DNA of 55,555 nucleotides from Streptomyces longispororuber (GTDB lineage: Bacteria; Actinomycetota; Actinomycetes; Streptomycetales; Streptomycetaceae): contig NZ_BNBT01000046.1 in the NCBI RefSeq assembly GCF_014656095.1, positions 1 through 55,555 on the forward strand. Reading direction: 5' to 3'. Below, piece by piece: positions 1 to 8,110 of the stretch. A model generated the notes under the pieces. It was given only the letters and a program-made list of their open reading frames with translations. It had not been told where the DNA came from and did not search any database. Position 1 is the first letter of the stretch, and the number at the start of each line of letters is the position of its first letter. The position numbers and the translations under genes are program-made.

Positions 1-2
1 TG

Positions 3-914
3 AACCGGCAGCGCGCGGGCGCCCTCGCCGAGCGCCTGGGCGTGGCCGCCCTGCTCGGCAAGGGCCTGCCGCCCGTCCCCGTCGGCTGCCGCGTGGCCCC
101 GGACGGCTCCCTGTACTTCCGCGTACCGACGGCGGACCTGCCGCGCGGCGACTGGCAGCTCCTGCTCCGGCCGCGCGCGGGCACCGAGGACACCGAGGTA
201 CGGCTGCCCTTCGAGGTCACCGGCGGCACCGGTCCTGAGGTCGAGCTGCTGCTGCACCGCAGCGGCCGCCCCATGGCCGAGGGGTGCTGGAACGTCCACC
301 TGCGGCACGGGCGCGACAAGGGCCGCGTCCGGCGGGCACCGGCCGGCCTGGTGGAGACCGGGCGCCTGCTCGCGCCCACCGTGCCGCCGCACCCCTCCGG
401 CGCGGGCTTCGCCACGGCGGTGCCGTACCGCACCCGCGAGGGCAACCTCTCCCTGCGGACCTGGAGCAGGCAGGGCCACGCCGAGCTGGAGACCCTCGCC
501 GTCGGCGAGGAGGCCGTCACGCTGACCGGCAGCCTGTACGGCGACGCGACGCGCGGCCACCACTACCGGCTCACGGCACGCCTGCGCGGCGGCGGCGCCG
601 CCTTCGAGGCCCGCTGCCGGATCGACGAGGCGGGCTGCTTCACCGCCGAGATCCCGCTGGCCGACGCGGCGCGGCACGCGGGCGGCCACGGCACCTGGGA
701 CCTGCGCCTGGAGCCGTACGACGACCAGGGCGACGCGGTCCGGATCGCCCGGCTGCGCGGCGACATCGTGGACCGGCGCCGCACCGACGCCTTCCCCGTC
801 GCCCGGTACGCCGGCGCCGACGGCGTGGTGGAGCTGCGCCCCTGCCTGACGGCCGGCAACGACCTCGCGCTGAAGGCCGTGACCGTGGCGGCGGCGCTCG
901 AACCGGCCGTATGA
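3..914 (+). CDS. C-terminal part of a surface-polymer glycosyltransferase/glycerophosphotransferase-like protein (5' partial)
   Basis: The reading frame is open from the first full codon at position 3 with no start or ribosome binding site before it, so the gene begins outside the window and only the last ~300 residues are present. The visible part has no catalytic motif. It is a string of beta-rich segments (GSLYFRVP, DWQLLLRP, NLSLRTW, ELRPCLTAGNDLALK) of the type found as C-terminal beta-sandwich domains on actinobacterial glycosyltransferase or CDP-glycerol glycerophosphotransferase-like enzymes. That family assignment is an inference from texture, not from a conserved active site. It ends in TGA 75 bp before an acetyltransferase on the same strand. 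A GTG at 42 could be taken for a start, but coding texture continues upstream of it. Confidence 0.5.
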   Translation, partial: NRQRAGALAERLGVAALLGKGLPPVPVGCRVAPDGSLYFRVPTADLPRGDWQLLLRPRAGTEDTEVRLPFEVTGGTGPEVELLLHRSGRPMAEGCWNVHLRHGRDKGRVRRAPAGLVETGRLLAPTVPPHPSGAGFATAVPYRTREGNLSLRTWSRQGHAELETLAVGEEAVTLTGSLYGDATRGHHYRLTARLRGGGAAFEARCRIDEAGCFTAEIPLADAARHAGGHGTWDLRLEPYDDQGDAVRIARLRGDIVDRRRTDAFPVARYAGADGVVELRPCLTAGNDLALKAVTVAAALEPAV

Positions 915-988
915 TGCGCGGCGTACCGCATCGCATGGCGGCTTCCACGACCCCGAGCCCGACCGGCTCCGCACCGTGAGGTTCCGCC

Positions 989-1918
989 ATGCCCGCAGCG
1001 CAGGTACGCCCCTTCCACCGTGACGACCGCGACCAGCTCACCGAGCTGGTGAACGCCCACGTGGCCGCCGTCGTGCCCGGCGTCTCCGTCTCCGTGAACA
1101 CCGTCCTCGGCCATCTGGAGCGTCGGCCCGACGAGTTCGTCGTCGACCCGTGGGTGGCCGAGCGCGTGACGCTCGTCGCCGAGCAGCGGTCGTCCGTCGT
1201 GGCCGCCGCGCACCTGCTGCGCTACCGCGACGGCGCCGACGTCGGGCCCGACCACCGGGGCGCGGGCGCCGTGGAGTGGTTCGTCGCACACCCGGCCGCA
1301 CCCTTCCGGCCGGACGCGGACGAGGCCGCCGACCTGCTGATGGGCGCCTGCCTCGCGCGCTTGGCCCGCTGGGGCGTGCGGATGCGCGAGGCCGACGGCG
1401 CCCTGCCCGCGCCCGCCGTGTACGGCCTGCCCCGGACCTGGCCGCACGTCCGCGCCGTCTACGAGCGCCACGGGTTCCGGCACGAGGGCCACACGGAGGT
1501 CGTCCTCCTCGCCGCCGTGGCCGACCTGCCGGTGCCCGAGGCCCCGCACCCGGGGCTGTCCGCCGTGCGTACCCTCGGCGCCTGCGGCACCCGCTTCACG
1601 GCCCGCCTGGACGGGCGCGACCTCGGCCACATCGAGGTCGACACCTCCCTCGGCCGGCCCGAGCGGCAGGCCCGCAACGGCTCCCTGGCGGACGTCGGCG
1701 ACTTCCGCACCGCACCCGGCCACGGCGTCGACGGCCTGGACGCCTGGCTCCTGGGCCGGGCCGCGCGGTGGCTGCGCCTGGCCGGGGCCGACCGGCTGCT
1801 CACCTACGAGGACGCGCACGACACGGCCGCCCTGGCGCGGGCACAGCGGCTGGGCTTCACCGAGCTGGTGCGCACGGACCGGGGCTGGCGCCATCGGGAC
1901 GCGACCGCGCGCCCCTGA
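989..1918 (+). CDS. GNAT family N-acetyltransferase, two-domain
   Basis: A 309-residue protein starting at ATG 989, preceded by GAGG a few bases upstream. The first half carries a GNAT-like fold: an N-terminal RPFHRDDRDQL strand-helix and the segment VRAVYERHGFRHEGH near residue 160, which matches the motif B region (YEKxGF) of acetyl-CoA-dependent N-acetyltransferases. The second half repeats a GNAT-like pattern (DAWLLGRAARWLRLAGADRLLTY, then AQRLGFTEL near the end), so the protein looks like a tandem GNAT. The acceptor substrate cannot be told. It follows the partial surface-polymer gene on the same strand, with no obvious terminator between them. Cytoplasmic; no signal peptide. Confidence 0.8.
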   Translation: MPAAQVRPFHRDDRDQLTELVNAHVAAVVPGVSVSVNTVLGHLERRPDEFVVDPWVAERVTLVAEQRSSVVAAAHLLRYRDGADVGPDHRGAGAVEWFVAHPAAPFRPDADEAADLLMGACLARLARWGVRMREADGALPAPAVYGLPRTWPHVRAVYERHGFRHEGHTEVVLLAAVADLPVPEAPHPGLSAVRTLGACGTRFTARLDGRDLGHIEVDTSLGRPERQARNGSLADVGDFRTAPGHGVDGLDAWLLGRAARWLRLAGADRLLTYEDAHDTAALARAQRLGFTELVRTDRGWRHRDATARP

Positions 1919-2107
1919 TTCAGCCGGGCGGCTCCGGGGCACCCGTGTCCGCGTCGGACCGGACAGACGTACGGGTCGTTCCGGTGGTGTCCGCGTCCCA
2001 TCCGTCGGAGGGTGGGACGGGAGCACCACGGCGTCCCCGCCGGGCGGGAGCCGTCGGGGGCGCCCGGCCCGTACCGGCCTGTCCTGACCTCGTACGGAAG
2101 GAACACC

Positions 2108-2311
2108 ATGACGCACCGCCCCGACCACCGCCCCGAGGAGCCCGCGGACACGGCCGCGGAGGAGGTCTTCGAGGAGGCCGAGGACGCGGCCACCCGGCAC
2201 CTGGGGGACGACCGCGACGCCGAGAAGGACAGCGAGGCCGCGGACCCGCTCACCCCCAGCGTCGGGGCGCAGGAGGACGCCCGGCGCGGTCACGGCGGCG
2301 GGAAGGCGTAG
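2108..2311 (+). CDS. Small acidic hypothetical protein (67 aa)
   Basis: I chose ATG 2108 because GGAAGGAA sits just upstream at good spacing; a longer reading from 2012 has no such site. The product is very charged and rich in Glu, Asp and Ala (EEPADTAAEEVFEEAEDAA, then DDRDAEKDSEAADPL), with no membrane segment, so it is probably disordered or helical. I do not recognise a named family. It ends 4 bp before a HAD phosphatase and is probably translated with it. Confidence 0.65.
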   Translation: MTHRPDHRPEEPADTAAEEVFEEAEDAATRHLGDDRDAEKDSEAADPLTPSVGAQEDARRGHGGGKA

Positions 2312-2315
2312 CACC

Positions 2316-2981
2316 ATGGCGCGCGCAGCGCTCTTCGACGTCGACGGGACCCTCGCCGACACCAACCACCTGCACGTGGTCGCCTGGTGGGAGGCGTTCC
2401 GGCAGGCGGGCGAGACGGTCGCCACGCACGACATCCACCGGTCCATCGGGCTCGGCTCCGGCGACCTGATCGCCCGTCTGCTCGGCGACGGCCGCGACCG
2501 TGACCGTGACGAGGAGCTCAGCTCCGCGCACACCACGCTGTACGGCACCTACTTCGACCGGCTCGCCCCGCTGGAGGGCGCCCGCGACCTCCTGTACGCC
2601 CTCGCCGACCGCGACTGGCGCATCGTCCTCGCGACCTCGGCGGGCGGCGGCGAGCTGGCGGCGCTGCGCCGCGCCATCGACGCCGACGACGTGATCGCCG
2701 GGGTCGCGAGCGCCGACGACGTCTCCGCGGGCAAGCCCGCGCCCGACCCCGTCCACCACGCCCTGGAGATCGCCGGGTGCGGCCCGGACGACGCGGTGTT
2801 CGTCGGCGACACCGTGTGGGACATGCGGGCGGCGCGCCGGGCCGGGGTGCGTGCCGTGGGGCTGCTCTGCGGCGGCATCCCCCGGCACGACCTGGAGGAG
2901 GCCGGTGCGGCCGCCGTGTACGGCACCCCCGCCGACCTGCTCAAGGACATCGACAGCGGGGTCCTCACCGGCGAGCGGTGA
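2316..2981 (+). CDS. HAD superfamily hydrolase (phosphatase/phosphoglycolate phosphatase-like)
   Basis: A 221-residue haloacid dehalogenase family phosphatase with every hallmark motif. Motif I is FDVDGT, with nucleophile Asp8 and acid Asp10. Motif II is LATSAGGGE, motif III the lysine of GKPAPDP, and motif IV is FVGDTVWDMRAARRAG. A cap domain lies between motifs I and II (residues ~18-80), the layout of beta-phosphoglucomutase/phosphoglycolate phosphatase subfamilies. The natural substrate is not predictable. It starts 4 bp after the small acidic protein, so the two form an operon. It converges with the dioxygenase gene, the stops being about 15 bp apart. Confidence 0.88.
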   Translation: MARAALFDVDGTLADTNHLHVVAWWEAFRQAGETVATHDIHRSIGLGSGDLIARLLGDGRDRDRDEELSSAHTTLYGTYFDRLAPLEGARDLLYALADRDWRIVLATSAGGGELAALRRAIDADDVIAGVASADDVSAGKPAPDPVHHALEIAGCGPDDAVFVGDTVWDMRAARRAGVRAVGLLCGGIPRHDLEEAGAAAVYGTPADLLKDIDSGVLTGER

Positions 2982-2995
2982 GCGGCCGCCGGGCC

Positions 2996-3778
2996 TCAGC
3001 CGAACTGCACCGAGCGCTTGGACAGGCCCAGCCAGGTGCCCTCGATGACGCTGCGCTGGGCGCGCGGGTCGTCCGCCGCCGTGCCGAGCGCGACCGCGAG
3101 CGGGACGAAGTGCTCCTCGCGGGGGTGGGCCAGGCGGGCACCCGGCGCCTTGTGCGCGAAGTCCAGGAGGGCGTCCACGTCCCCGGCGGCCAGGGCGCGC
3201 TCGCCCCACTCGTCGAACTCGGCGAGCACGGCCGGGACCTGGTTGCCGGGGTTGATGGCCCGCAGGTTGTGGGTGAAGTGCCCGCTGCCGACGATCAGGA
3301 CGCCCTCGTCGCGCAGCGGGGCCAGCTTGCGGCCGATGTCCAGCAGGCGCCGCGGCTCCAGCGTCGGCAGGGACATCTGGAGCACCGGCACGTCGGCGTC
3401 CGGGTACATCTCCCGCAGCGGTACGTACGCCCCGTGGTCCAGGCCGCGCTCGGGCAGGTCCTGCACGGGCATGCCGGGGCCGCGCAGCAGCTTGCGCACC
3501 TTCTCGGCGAGGGCGGGGGCGCCCGGGGCGGCGTACCGCACGCCGTAGTAGTGCTCCGGGAAGCCCCAGAAGTCGTAGATCAGCGGCACGGTGGTGGTGG
3601 CGCCGAGGGCGAGCGGGGCCTCCTCCCAGTGCGCGGAGACCATCAGGACGGCCGTCGGCCGGGGCAGCTCGGCGCCCCAGCGGGCCAGCTCGCCCGGCCA
3701 GTCGGCGTCCTCGGCCAGGGTGGGGGCGCCGTGGCTCAGGAAGAGGGACGGCATGCGCTGGGCGGCTGCGCCGGTCAT
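2996..3778 (-). CDS. DODA-type extradiol dioxygenase family protein (LigB-like, YgiD/4,5-DOPA dioxygenase type)
   Basis: A 260-residue minus-strand protein starting at ATG 3778 with AAGGAG upstream at good spacing. The N-terminus MPSLFLSHGAPTL carries the first metal-binding His of class III extradiol dioxygenases. Further histidines fall in VSAHWEE, DHGAYVPL, VGSGHFTHN and PREEHFVPL, the usual spread for LigB/DODA proteins. Bacterial members open catechol-type rings such as DOPA, but the true substrate is unknown. It diverges from a MarR regulator across a 101-bp spacer with two similar palindromes, so the MarR protein probably represses it in response to a phenolic or oxidant ligand (inference). 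Confidence 0.85.
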   Translation of the reverse strand: MTGAAAQRMPSLFLSHGAPTLAEDADWPGELARWGAELPRPTAVLMVSAHWEEAPLALGATTTVPLIYDFWGFPEHYYGVRYAAPGAPALAEKVRKLLRGPGMPVQDLPERGLDHGAYVPLREMYPDADVPVLQMSLPTLEPRRLLDIGRKLAPLRDEGVLIVGSGHFTHNLRAINPGNQVPAVLAEFDEWGERALAAGDVDALLDFAHKAPGARLAHPREEHFVPLAVALGTAADDPRAQRSVIEGTWLGLSKRSVQFG

Positions 3779-3809
3779 GGTCGGCTCCTTGGGTACGGAG
3801 GACGGGGAA

Positions 3810-3858
3810 GTTCAAATTTGAACCACACCCCACCGTACCGGCTTGTTTGAATTTGAAC
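3810..3858. promoter_or_regulatory. Two MarR-type operator palindromes between the dioxygenase and marR genes
   Basis: GTTCAAATTTGAAC at 3810-3823 is a perfect 14-bp palindrome and GTTTGAATTTGAAC at 3845-3858 is a near copy, 35 bp apart centre to centre. Both are AT-rich in otherwise ~70% GC DNA. The second covers the expected -35 region of the marR promoter, whose -10 would be TAGGCT at 3868-3873, six bases before the marR ATG. Confidence 0.75.
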
Positions 3859-3879
3859 AACAGGGCGTAGGCTGGGCCC

Positions 3880-4335
3880 ATGCCCGAGACGCACTGGCTC
3901 AACGACGACGAGATGGCCGCCTGGCAGGCCTTCCTGACCGCCGGGGCGCTGCTCAACCGGCGCATCGAGGAGCAGCTCAAGGACGAGTCCGGCCTGTCCC
4001 ACCTCCAGTACGAGGTGCTCGTGCGGCTCGGTGCCGCCGAGGGCGGGCGGCTGCGCATGACCGAGCTCGCCGCCGTGGTCGTCACCAGCAAGAGCGGCCT
4101 CACGTACCAGGTCACGCAGTTGGAGAAGGCGGGCCTGGTGCGCCGCAGCTCCTGCCGCGACGACGTGCGCGGGGTCTACGCCGTCCTCACGGACGAGGGC
4201 CGCCGGCGCCTGGAGGCCGCCGCCCCGGGCCACGTCGGCGTGGTCCGCGCCCACCTCGTCGACGTCCTCACGCCCGACCAGCTCGCCGCGGTCAAGGAAG
4301 GGCTCGGGGAGGTGGCCCGACGGCTGGGCGGATGA
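3880..4335 (+). CDS. MarR family transcriptional regulator
   Basis: A 151-residue winged-helix repressor. The MarR core is clear: LSHLQYEVLVRL, then the recognition region MTELAAVVVTSKSGLTYQVTQLEKAGLV (residues ~63-90), and the wing with the DDVRGVYAVLT turn that usually reads DRRxxxVxLT. There is no ribosome binding site before ATG 3880; a TAGGCT -10 ends six bases upstream, so the mRNA is probably leaderless. Two palindromes in the divergent spacer are likely operators, giving control of itself and of the dioxygenase. The ligand is unknown. Confidence 0.88.
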   Translation: MPETHWLNDDEMAAWQAFLTAGALLNRRIEEQLKDESGLSHLQYEVLVRLGAAEGGRLRMTELAAVVVTSKSGLTYQVTQLEKAGLVRRSSCRDDVRGVYAVLTDEGRRRLEAAAPGHVGVVRAHLVDVLTPDQLAAVKEGLGEVARRLGG

Positions 4336-4460
4336 GGGCGCGCGGGCCGGGCGGGTGACGGTGCCGGGGCCGGTCCCGCGGGCCACACCAGGGGGCCGGG
4401 CGGCGGACGGCCGGGGGACATGCCGGGGCGGGGTCGTGGACCCGGGGCCCTCGCTGCCCG

Positions 4461-5981
4461 ATGCTCACGGCCATGATCCAGCGCCCCCAGGACCTCCCGC
4501 ACCCCCACGCCCGGCCGGGCCCGCGCCGCCCCGTCGCCGCCCTCACCGCCGTCTGCGCGCTCGTCGTGCTCGGCGCCGCGCCGGACGCCGTCGCGCGCGC
4601 GGTGCCCCAGGAGAGCGCCGCCGACCGCGCGTACCGCGACTTCCTCGACCGCGGTGCCGACGCCAAGGTCATGACCGTCGCCCACCGCGGCCAGTGGCGC
4701 GAGGCGCCCGAGAACAGCCTCGCCGCGGTACGGGCGGCCTTCGCGGACGGCGCCGAACTCGTCGAGGTCGACGTACGGCTCACCAAGGACCGCGTCCCCG
4801 TCCTCATGCACGACGCGACCGTGGACCGCACCACCGACGGCAAGGGCCGCGTCGCCGATCTCACCCTCGCCGAGCTGGGCCGGCTGCGCCTGCGCAAGGG
4901 GCTCGGCGGCGCACAGGCCCCGCTCACCGGGCAGCGCGTCCCCACGCTCGCCGACGTGATGCGCGTGGCCAAGCGGCGCGGCCTGGTCAACCTCGACAAG
5001 GCGTGGGACGCCCGGGAGGAGGCGTGGCGGGTGCTCACCGCGACCGGCACCGTGCGCAACGGCCTGTTCAAGTCCGCCGCGCCGGTGGACGAGGTGCGGG
5101 CGTTCCTCGCCGGACACCGCGGCGCCCTGTACGCGCACACCCTCGACGACGACAACCGCGGCGCCGTGGAGGAGTTCGGCCCGGACCAGCCCCTCGCCTA
5201 CGAGGTCGGCTTCGACAAGACCGACGACGCGGTGGCCGACCCCGCGTTCCTGGGGCGGCTGCGGTCCACCGGCCGCGTCTGGATCAACAGCATGGAGGAC
5301 GACCTCGCCGCCGGGCACACCGACGAGGCCTCGCTGATCGACCCGGCGCGCGGCTGGGGCGCGCTCCTGCGCACCTACCGGGCGAACGTCATCCAGACCG
5401 ACGACGTCGAGGCGCTGGAGGAGTACCTGGCCACCGGGCGGGCGGGCGCGGTGCCGCGCGGCGCGGTACGCGTCCAGGGCGAGGCCTACGCCGAGGGCGG
5501 CGAGGGCGTCGCGTACCACGACACCGACGCGGACAACCGCGGCGACGGCCCCGGCCGGCCCGGCGAGGGCGTCGACGTCTGCGACCACGACGGCGCGATC
5601 GCGGTGTGCTGGATGCGCGGCTCGGAGTGGCTCACGTACCAGGTGGACGTGGCGCGGCCCGGCCGCTACACCGTGGCGGCCCGCGTCTCCTCGCCGTACT
5701 CGCCCGCCGGGAGCTACCGGATCGCCCTCGGCCGGGGCGCGCCGAGCGGGCCCGTCGCCGTCGGCATCACCACCGCCCACCGCGCCTACGAGCTCCAGCG
5801 CAGCCGCGTCACGCTGCGCCTGCCCCGCGGCCGCCACACGCTGCGGCTGTCCCTGGACGAGGGCGCGTTCCAGAACTGGAACCTGGACTACCTCCAGCTC
5901 GAACCGAGGTGGCGGCCCGTCCGGCGGGCCGACGGGCCCTCCGTCGCGGACGCTTCGCCCGCACCACCGAAAGGGCCGTGA
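4461..5981 (+). CDS. Secreted glycerophosphodiester phosphodiesterase family protein with C-terminal carbohydrate-binding-like domain
   Basis: A 506-residue protein. After an N-terminal hydrophobic signal (PVAALTAVCALVVLGAAPDAVA) comes a GDPD TIM barrel: catalytic AHRG with His75, then APENS, EVDVRLTKD and the second catalytic His in LMHDATVDRTTDG. These residues bind Ca/Mg and cleave glycerophosphodiesters to glycerol-3-phosphate and an alcohol. From about residue 335 a beta-rich CBM6-like module follows (GEAYAEGGEGVAYHDTD, then a YTVAARVSSPYSPAGSYRIAL-type fold and NWNLDYLQLE at the end). Start could be ATG 4461 or ATG 4473; neither has a strong ribosome binding site. Probably acts outside the cell on deacylated phospholipids or teichoic acid-type polymers (inference). 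Confidence 0.82.
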   Translation: MLTAMIQRPQDLPHPHARPGPRRPVAALTAVCALVVLGAAPDAVARAVPQESAADRAYRDFLDRGADAKVMTVAHRGQWREAPENSLAAVRAAFADGAELVEVDVRLTKDRVPVLMHDATVDRTTDGKGRVADLTLAELGRLRLRKGLGGAQAPLTGQRVPTLADVMRVAKRRGLVNLDKAWDAREEAWRVLTATGTVRNGLFKSAAPVDEVRAFLAGHRGALYAHTLDDDNRGAVEEFGPDQPLAYEVGFDKTDDAVADPAFLGRLRSTGRVWINSMEDDLAAGHTDEASLIDPARGWGALLRTYRANVIQTDDVEALEEYLATGRAGAVPRGAVRVQGEAYAEGGEGVAYHDTDADNRGDGPGRPGEGVDVCDHDGAIAVCWMRGSEWLTYQVDVARPGRYTVAARVSSPYSPAGSYRIALGRGAPSGPVAVGITTAHRAYELQRSRVTLRLPRGRHTLRLSLDEGAFQNWNLDYLQLEPRWRPVRRADGPSVADASPAPPKGP

Positions 5982-6496
5982 GCGCCGCCGGGAAGGCGGA
6001 GCCGGGTAATCCGCTCGTAAGGCGGTCGGCCTGATGTGGGTGGTGGGCGACCGGCGGGGCGCGCAAGCCGCTGGTAGTCGCCGGAGGGGGAGCCGTGGCC
6101 GAAAGCCGGGTCCGGGCCGCCCTTCCGGTGCCGGGCCGGGGCAAGCCGTCGGATACGCGTCCCGTCCGCCGTCCCCAAAACAGGGGTCGGTAGGGGTGTC
6201 CACGCCCTGGCCTGCCTGTTAATGAGGGGTATTCAGCCGGAAAGCGCGTTGTTAAGGTGGTCGTGTCCGGCCGACGGTACGGCAGCGCGGCAACGGCGGC
6301 AGCCGGGGCGACGGCGCAACGGCAACGGGGCATCGCGGCGGCCGGACGACCACGCGACGACAGCCGCTGCCTGACCAGCAGTCGCTGGGGGGACCACCGG
6401 CGCGCGGCACCGCCGTCGCCGCTCGACACGTGCCCGTGCGGCGCCTTTCGTCCGTACGGTCCGTTCTCGTTATACGTACGTCCACGGCACGTCCTT

Positions 6497-6530
6497 CGAC
6501 ACCGTGTACTTCTCGACACCGCGTACTTCT
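6497..6530 (+). repeat. 17-bp tandem repeat x2
   Basis: CGACACCGTGTACTTCT (6497-6513) is followed directly by CGACACCGCGTACTTCT (6514-6530), with one mismatch. It lies ~150 bp before the StrR-like gene, in the probable promoter region. Confidence 0.8.
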
Positions 6531-6603
6531 GGGGAGACGTCCGCGGTGCGGGGTGCCGTGGCTCACAGCGGGGGAGACACAGTGACGGTGACCATAGCCA
6601 GCC

Positions 6604-6648
6604 TGCCCGTGTGCGGCCTGCCCGTGCGCGGTTTGCCCGTGTGCGGCG
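6604..6648 (+). repeat. 15-bp tandem repeat x3
   Basis: TGCCCGTGTGCGGCC (6604-6618), TGCCCGTGCGCGGTT (6619-6633) and TGCCCGTGTGCGGCG (6634-6648) stand head to tail and end 27 bp before the TTG start of the StrR-like gene, within its likely 5' leader. Confidence 0.85.
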
Positions 6649-6675
6649 TTCCACGATCCGCGGGGGTGAGGTGAG

Positions 6676-7788
6676 TTGACCATCCCAGGACCCCCGCGCG
6701 TCGACCGGCGGGAGGTCGTCGACGTCGAGATCGCCGCGCTGTCGACGGCCTGCTCGCCGAGGCTCTCCGGAGTGGACGCGGACCACGTGGAGGTGCTCGC
6801 CGCGGTGCGCGCGGCGCTGCCGCCCATCACCGTGCACCACCCGACGATGCGGGTCATCGACGGGCTGCACCGCGTCCGGGCCGCGGAGCTGCGCGGCCGC
6901 GCCACGATCCCGGCCAGGTTCTTCCACGGCGCCGAGGCCGACGCGTTCGTGCTGGCCGTCGAGGCCAACATCGCCCACGGCCTGCCGTTGACGACGGCCG
7001 ACCGCAAGGGGGCCGCCCGGCGCATCATCACCTCGCACCCGCACTGGTCGGACCGCATGATCGCCTCGGTCGCGGGCATCGCGCCGGGCACCGTCGCCGA
7101 GATCCGCAGGCGCGCGCCCGGCGGCGCCCGCGGGACCAGCCGCCTCGGCCAGGACGGCCGGGTCCGCCCGGTCAACGGCGCCGAGGGGCGCAGGCTGGCG
7201 GGCGAGATCATCGCCGCGAACCCCGGCCTGTCGCTGCGCCAGGTCGCCCGGGCCGCCCGCATCTCGCCCGAGACGGTCCGCGACGTACGCAACCGCATGC
7301 TGCGCGGCGAGGATCCGCAGCTCCGCCGCGGTGGACGGCCCGCGGGCCCGGGCGGACCGTCCGCCCGGCGCGGCGGCTCCGGCCCGGTGGCGGTGCCCGA
7401 CCACGCCCCGCCCCGGAACCTCGCCCCGGCACGGGCCCCGGACCGCGCCCCGACACGAGACCGCAGCCCGGCCCAGGACCGCACCCCGGCCCAGGGTCGT
7501 GACGGGGCGCAGGGCCGCAGCCCGGCCCGAGACCGTGCCCCGGCCCAGGACCGGGCCGCCGCCGTGGAGCGGCTCATGGCGGACCCCGCGCTGCGGTTCA
7601 GCGAGACCGGGCGGACGCTGCTGCGGCTGCTCACCCTGCACACCCTCGCCCCGGCGGACTGGGAAAGGATCATCGAGCAGGTGCCGCCGCACTGCGGGGG
7701 CATCGTCGCCCGCCTCGCCGTCGACTGCGCCGAGATGTGGGCGGACGTCGCCGAACGCGTCCAGCGGAAGGTCGCCGAGACGGCCTGA
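6676..7788 (+). CDS. StrR-like pathway-specific activator (ParB-like N-terminal domain + HTH)
   Basis: A 370-residue protein with TTG start at 6676 and GAGGTGAG just before it. Residues ~10-110 form a ParB/StrR-type domain (HHPTMRVIDGLHRVRAAELRG, then EANIAHGLPLTTADRKGAARRI). Two helix-turn-helix segments follow: WSDRMIASVAGIAPGTVAEIRRR and LSLRQVARAARISPETVRDVRNR. This matches StrR, NovG, Bbr and Tei15*, activators of streptomycin, aminocoumarin and glycopeptide clusters. The linker at residues ~255-296 is a hexapeptide repeat ([RQP][DG]R-[STA]-P-A). The C-terminal helical segment ends DVAERVQRKVAETA. It lies directly before the NRPS on the same strand, so it very likely controls the Hpg locus. 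Confidence 0.85.
   Translation: MTIPGPPRVDRREVVDVEIAALSTACSPRLSGVDADHVEVLAAVRAALPPITVHHPTMRVIDGLHRVRAAELRGRATIPARFFHGAEADAFVLAVEANIAHGLPLTTADRKGAARRIITSHPHWSDRMIASVAGIAPGTVAEIRRRAPGGARGTSRLGQDGRVRPVNGAEGRRLAGEIIAANPGLSLRQVARAARISPETVRDVRNRMLRGEDPQLRRGGRPAGPGGPSARRGGSGPVAVPDHAPPRNLAPARAPDRAPTRDRSPAQDRTPAQGRDGAQGRSPARDRAPAQDRAAAVERLMADPALRFSETGRTLLRLLTLHTLAPADWERIIEQVPPHCGGIVARLAVDCAEMWADVAERVQRKVAETA
7438..7563 (+). repeat. 18-bp (hexapeptide) repeat array inside the StrR-like gene
   Basis: Seven in-frame 18-bp units encode PDRAPT, RDRSPA, QDRTPA, QGRDGA, QGRSPA, RDRAPA and QDRAAA. They form an Arg/Pro/Ala-rich linker between the DNA-binding part and the C-terminal helical part. The units differ by point changes, as in a slippage-expanded minisatellite. 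Confidence 0.85.
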
Positions 7789-8110
7789 TACGACACGGAG
7801 GCACGGGCCCCGCCGTCCAACCGCGCAATCCTGCCGCTCGGGCGGTCGGCCGCTCGGGCGGTTGGGCGCTCGGGCGGTTGGGCGGTCGGTCGGTCGGTGG
7901 GGGCGTGGGTTGCGGCGGACGCCTGGCCGGGGTGCGTGCGCCGTGTGCTTCTCGCACCTGCCGCCGCTCGCTGGTCGGCGTCGGCGCGGGGCGCTACCGT
8001 CCTTGCGTACGAGCGCCACGGCCACCGGCACCCGGCCCGTTCCCACCCGCTCGACCCCTGGCCTCACCCCGCCCCGGAAAACGCGCAGCACGCGAAGGAG
8101 GACGGTGGCC
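7789..8110. other. Spacer between the StrR-like gene and the NRPS, with 16-bp tandem repeats
   Basis: A 322-bp gap with no gene. At 7835-7882 the 16-mer CGCTCGGGCGGTTGGG occurs twice exactly (7851, 7867) and once with changes at its 3' end (7835), followed by CGGT repeats to ~7900. The end of the spacer has AAGGAGG at 8095-8101, the NRPS ribosome binding site. Confidence 0.7.

Larger units (their letters stand above)
5982..6675. other. 694-bp intergenic region upstream of the StrR-like gene
   Basis: No convincing gene here: the open frames lack family features. Around 6215-6260 and 6468-6482 the DNA is unusually AT-rich for this genome (GTTAATGAGGGGTATTCAG, GTTATACGTACG), which suits promoters. 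Two tandem repeat groups lie in the second half (listed separately). No StrR-type inverted repeat was seen. Confidence 0.5.

Noticed and set aside
563..2548. Long minus-strand open frame across the GNAT gene
   Set aside because: Shadow frame of GC-rich DNA; low-complexity Arg/Gly/Ala content and no family features, whereas the plus strand carries clear genes.
6257..6679. Plus-strand frame before the StrR-like gene
   Set aside because: No ribosome binding site, Arg/Gly-rich text and tandem repeats; best read as an intergenic region.
7331..8110. Upstream extension of the NRPS frame
   Set aside because: The frame stays open by chance through the StrR-like gene; the ribosome binding site AAGGAGG and GTG 8111 mark the true start.
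7789..8110. StrR-type operator before the NRPS
   Set aside because: Only GC-rich tandem repeats found; no GTTCNA/TNGAAC inverted repeat.
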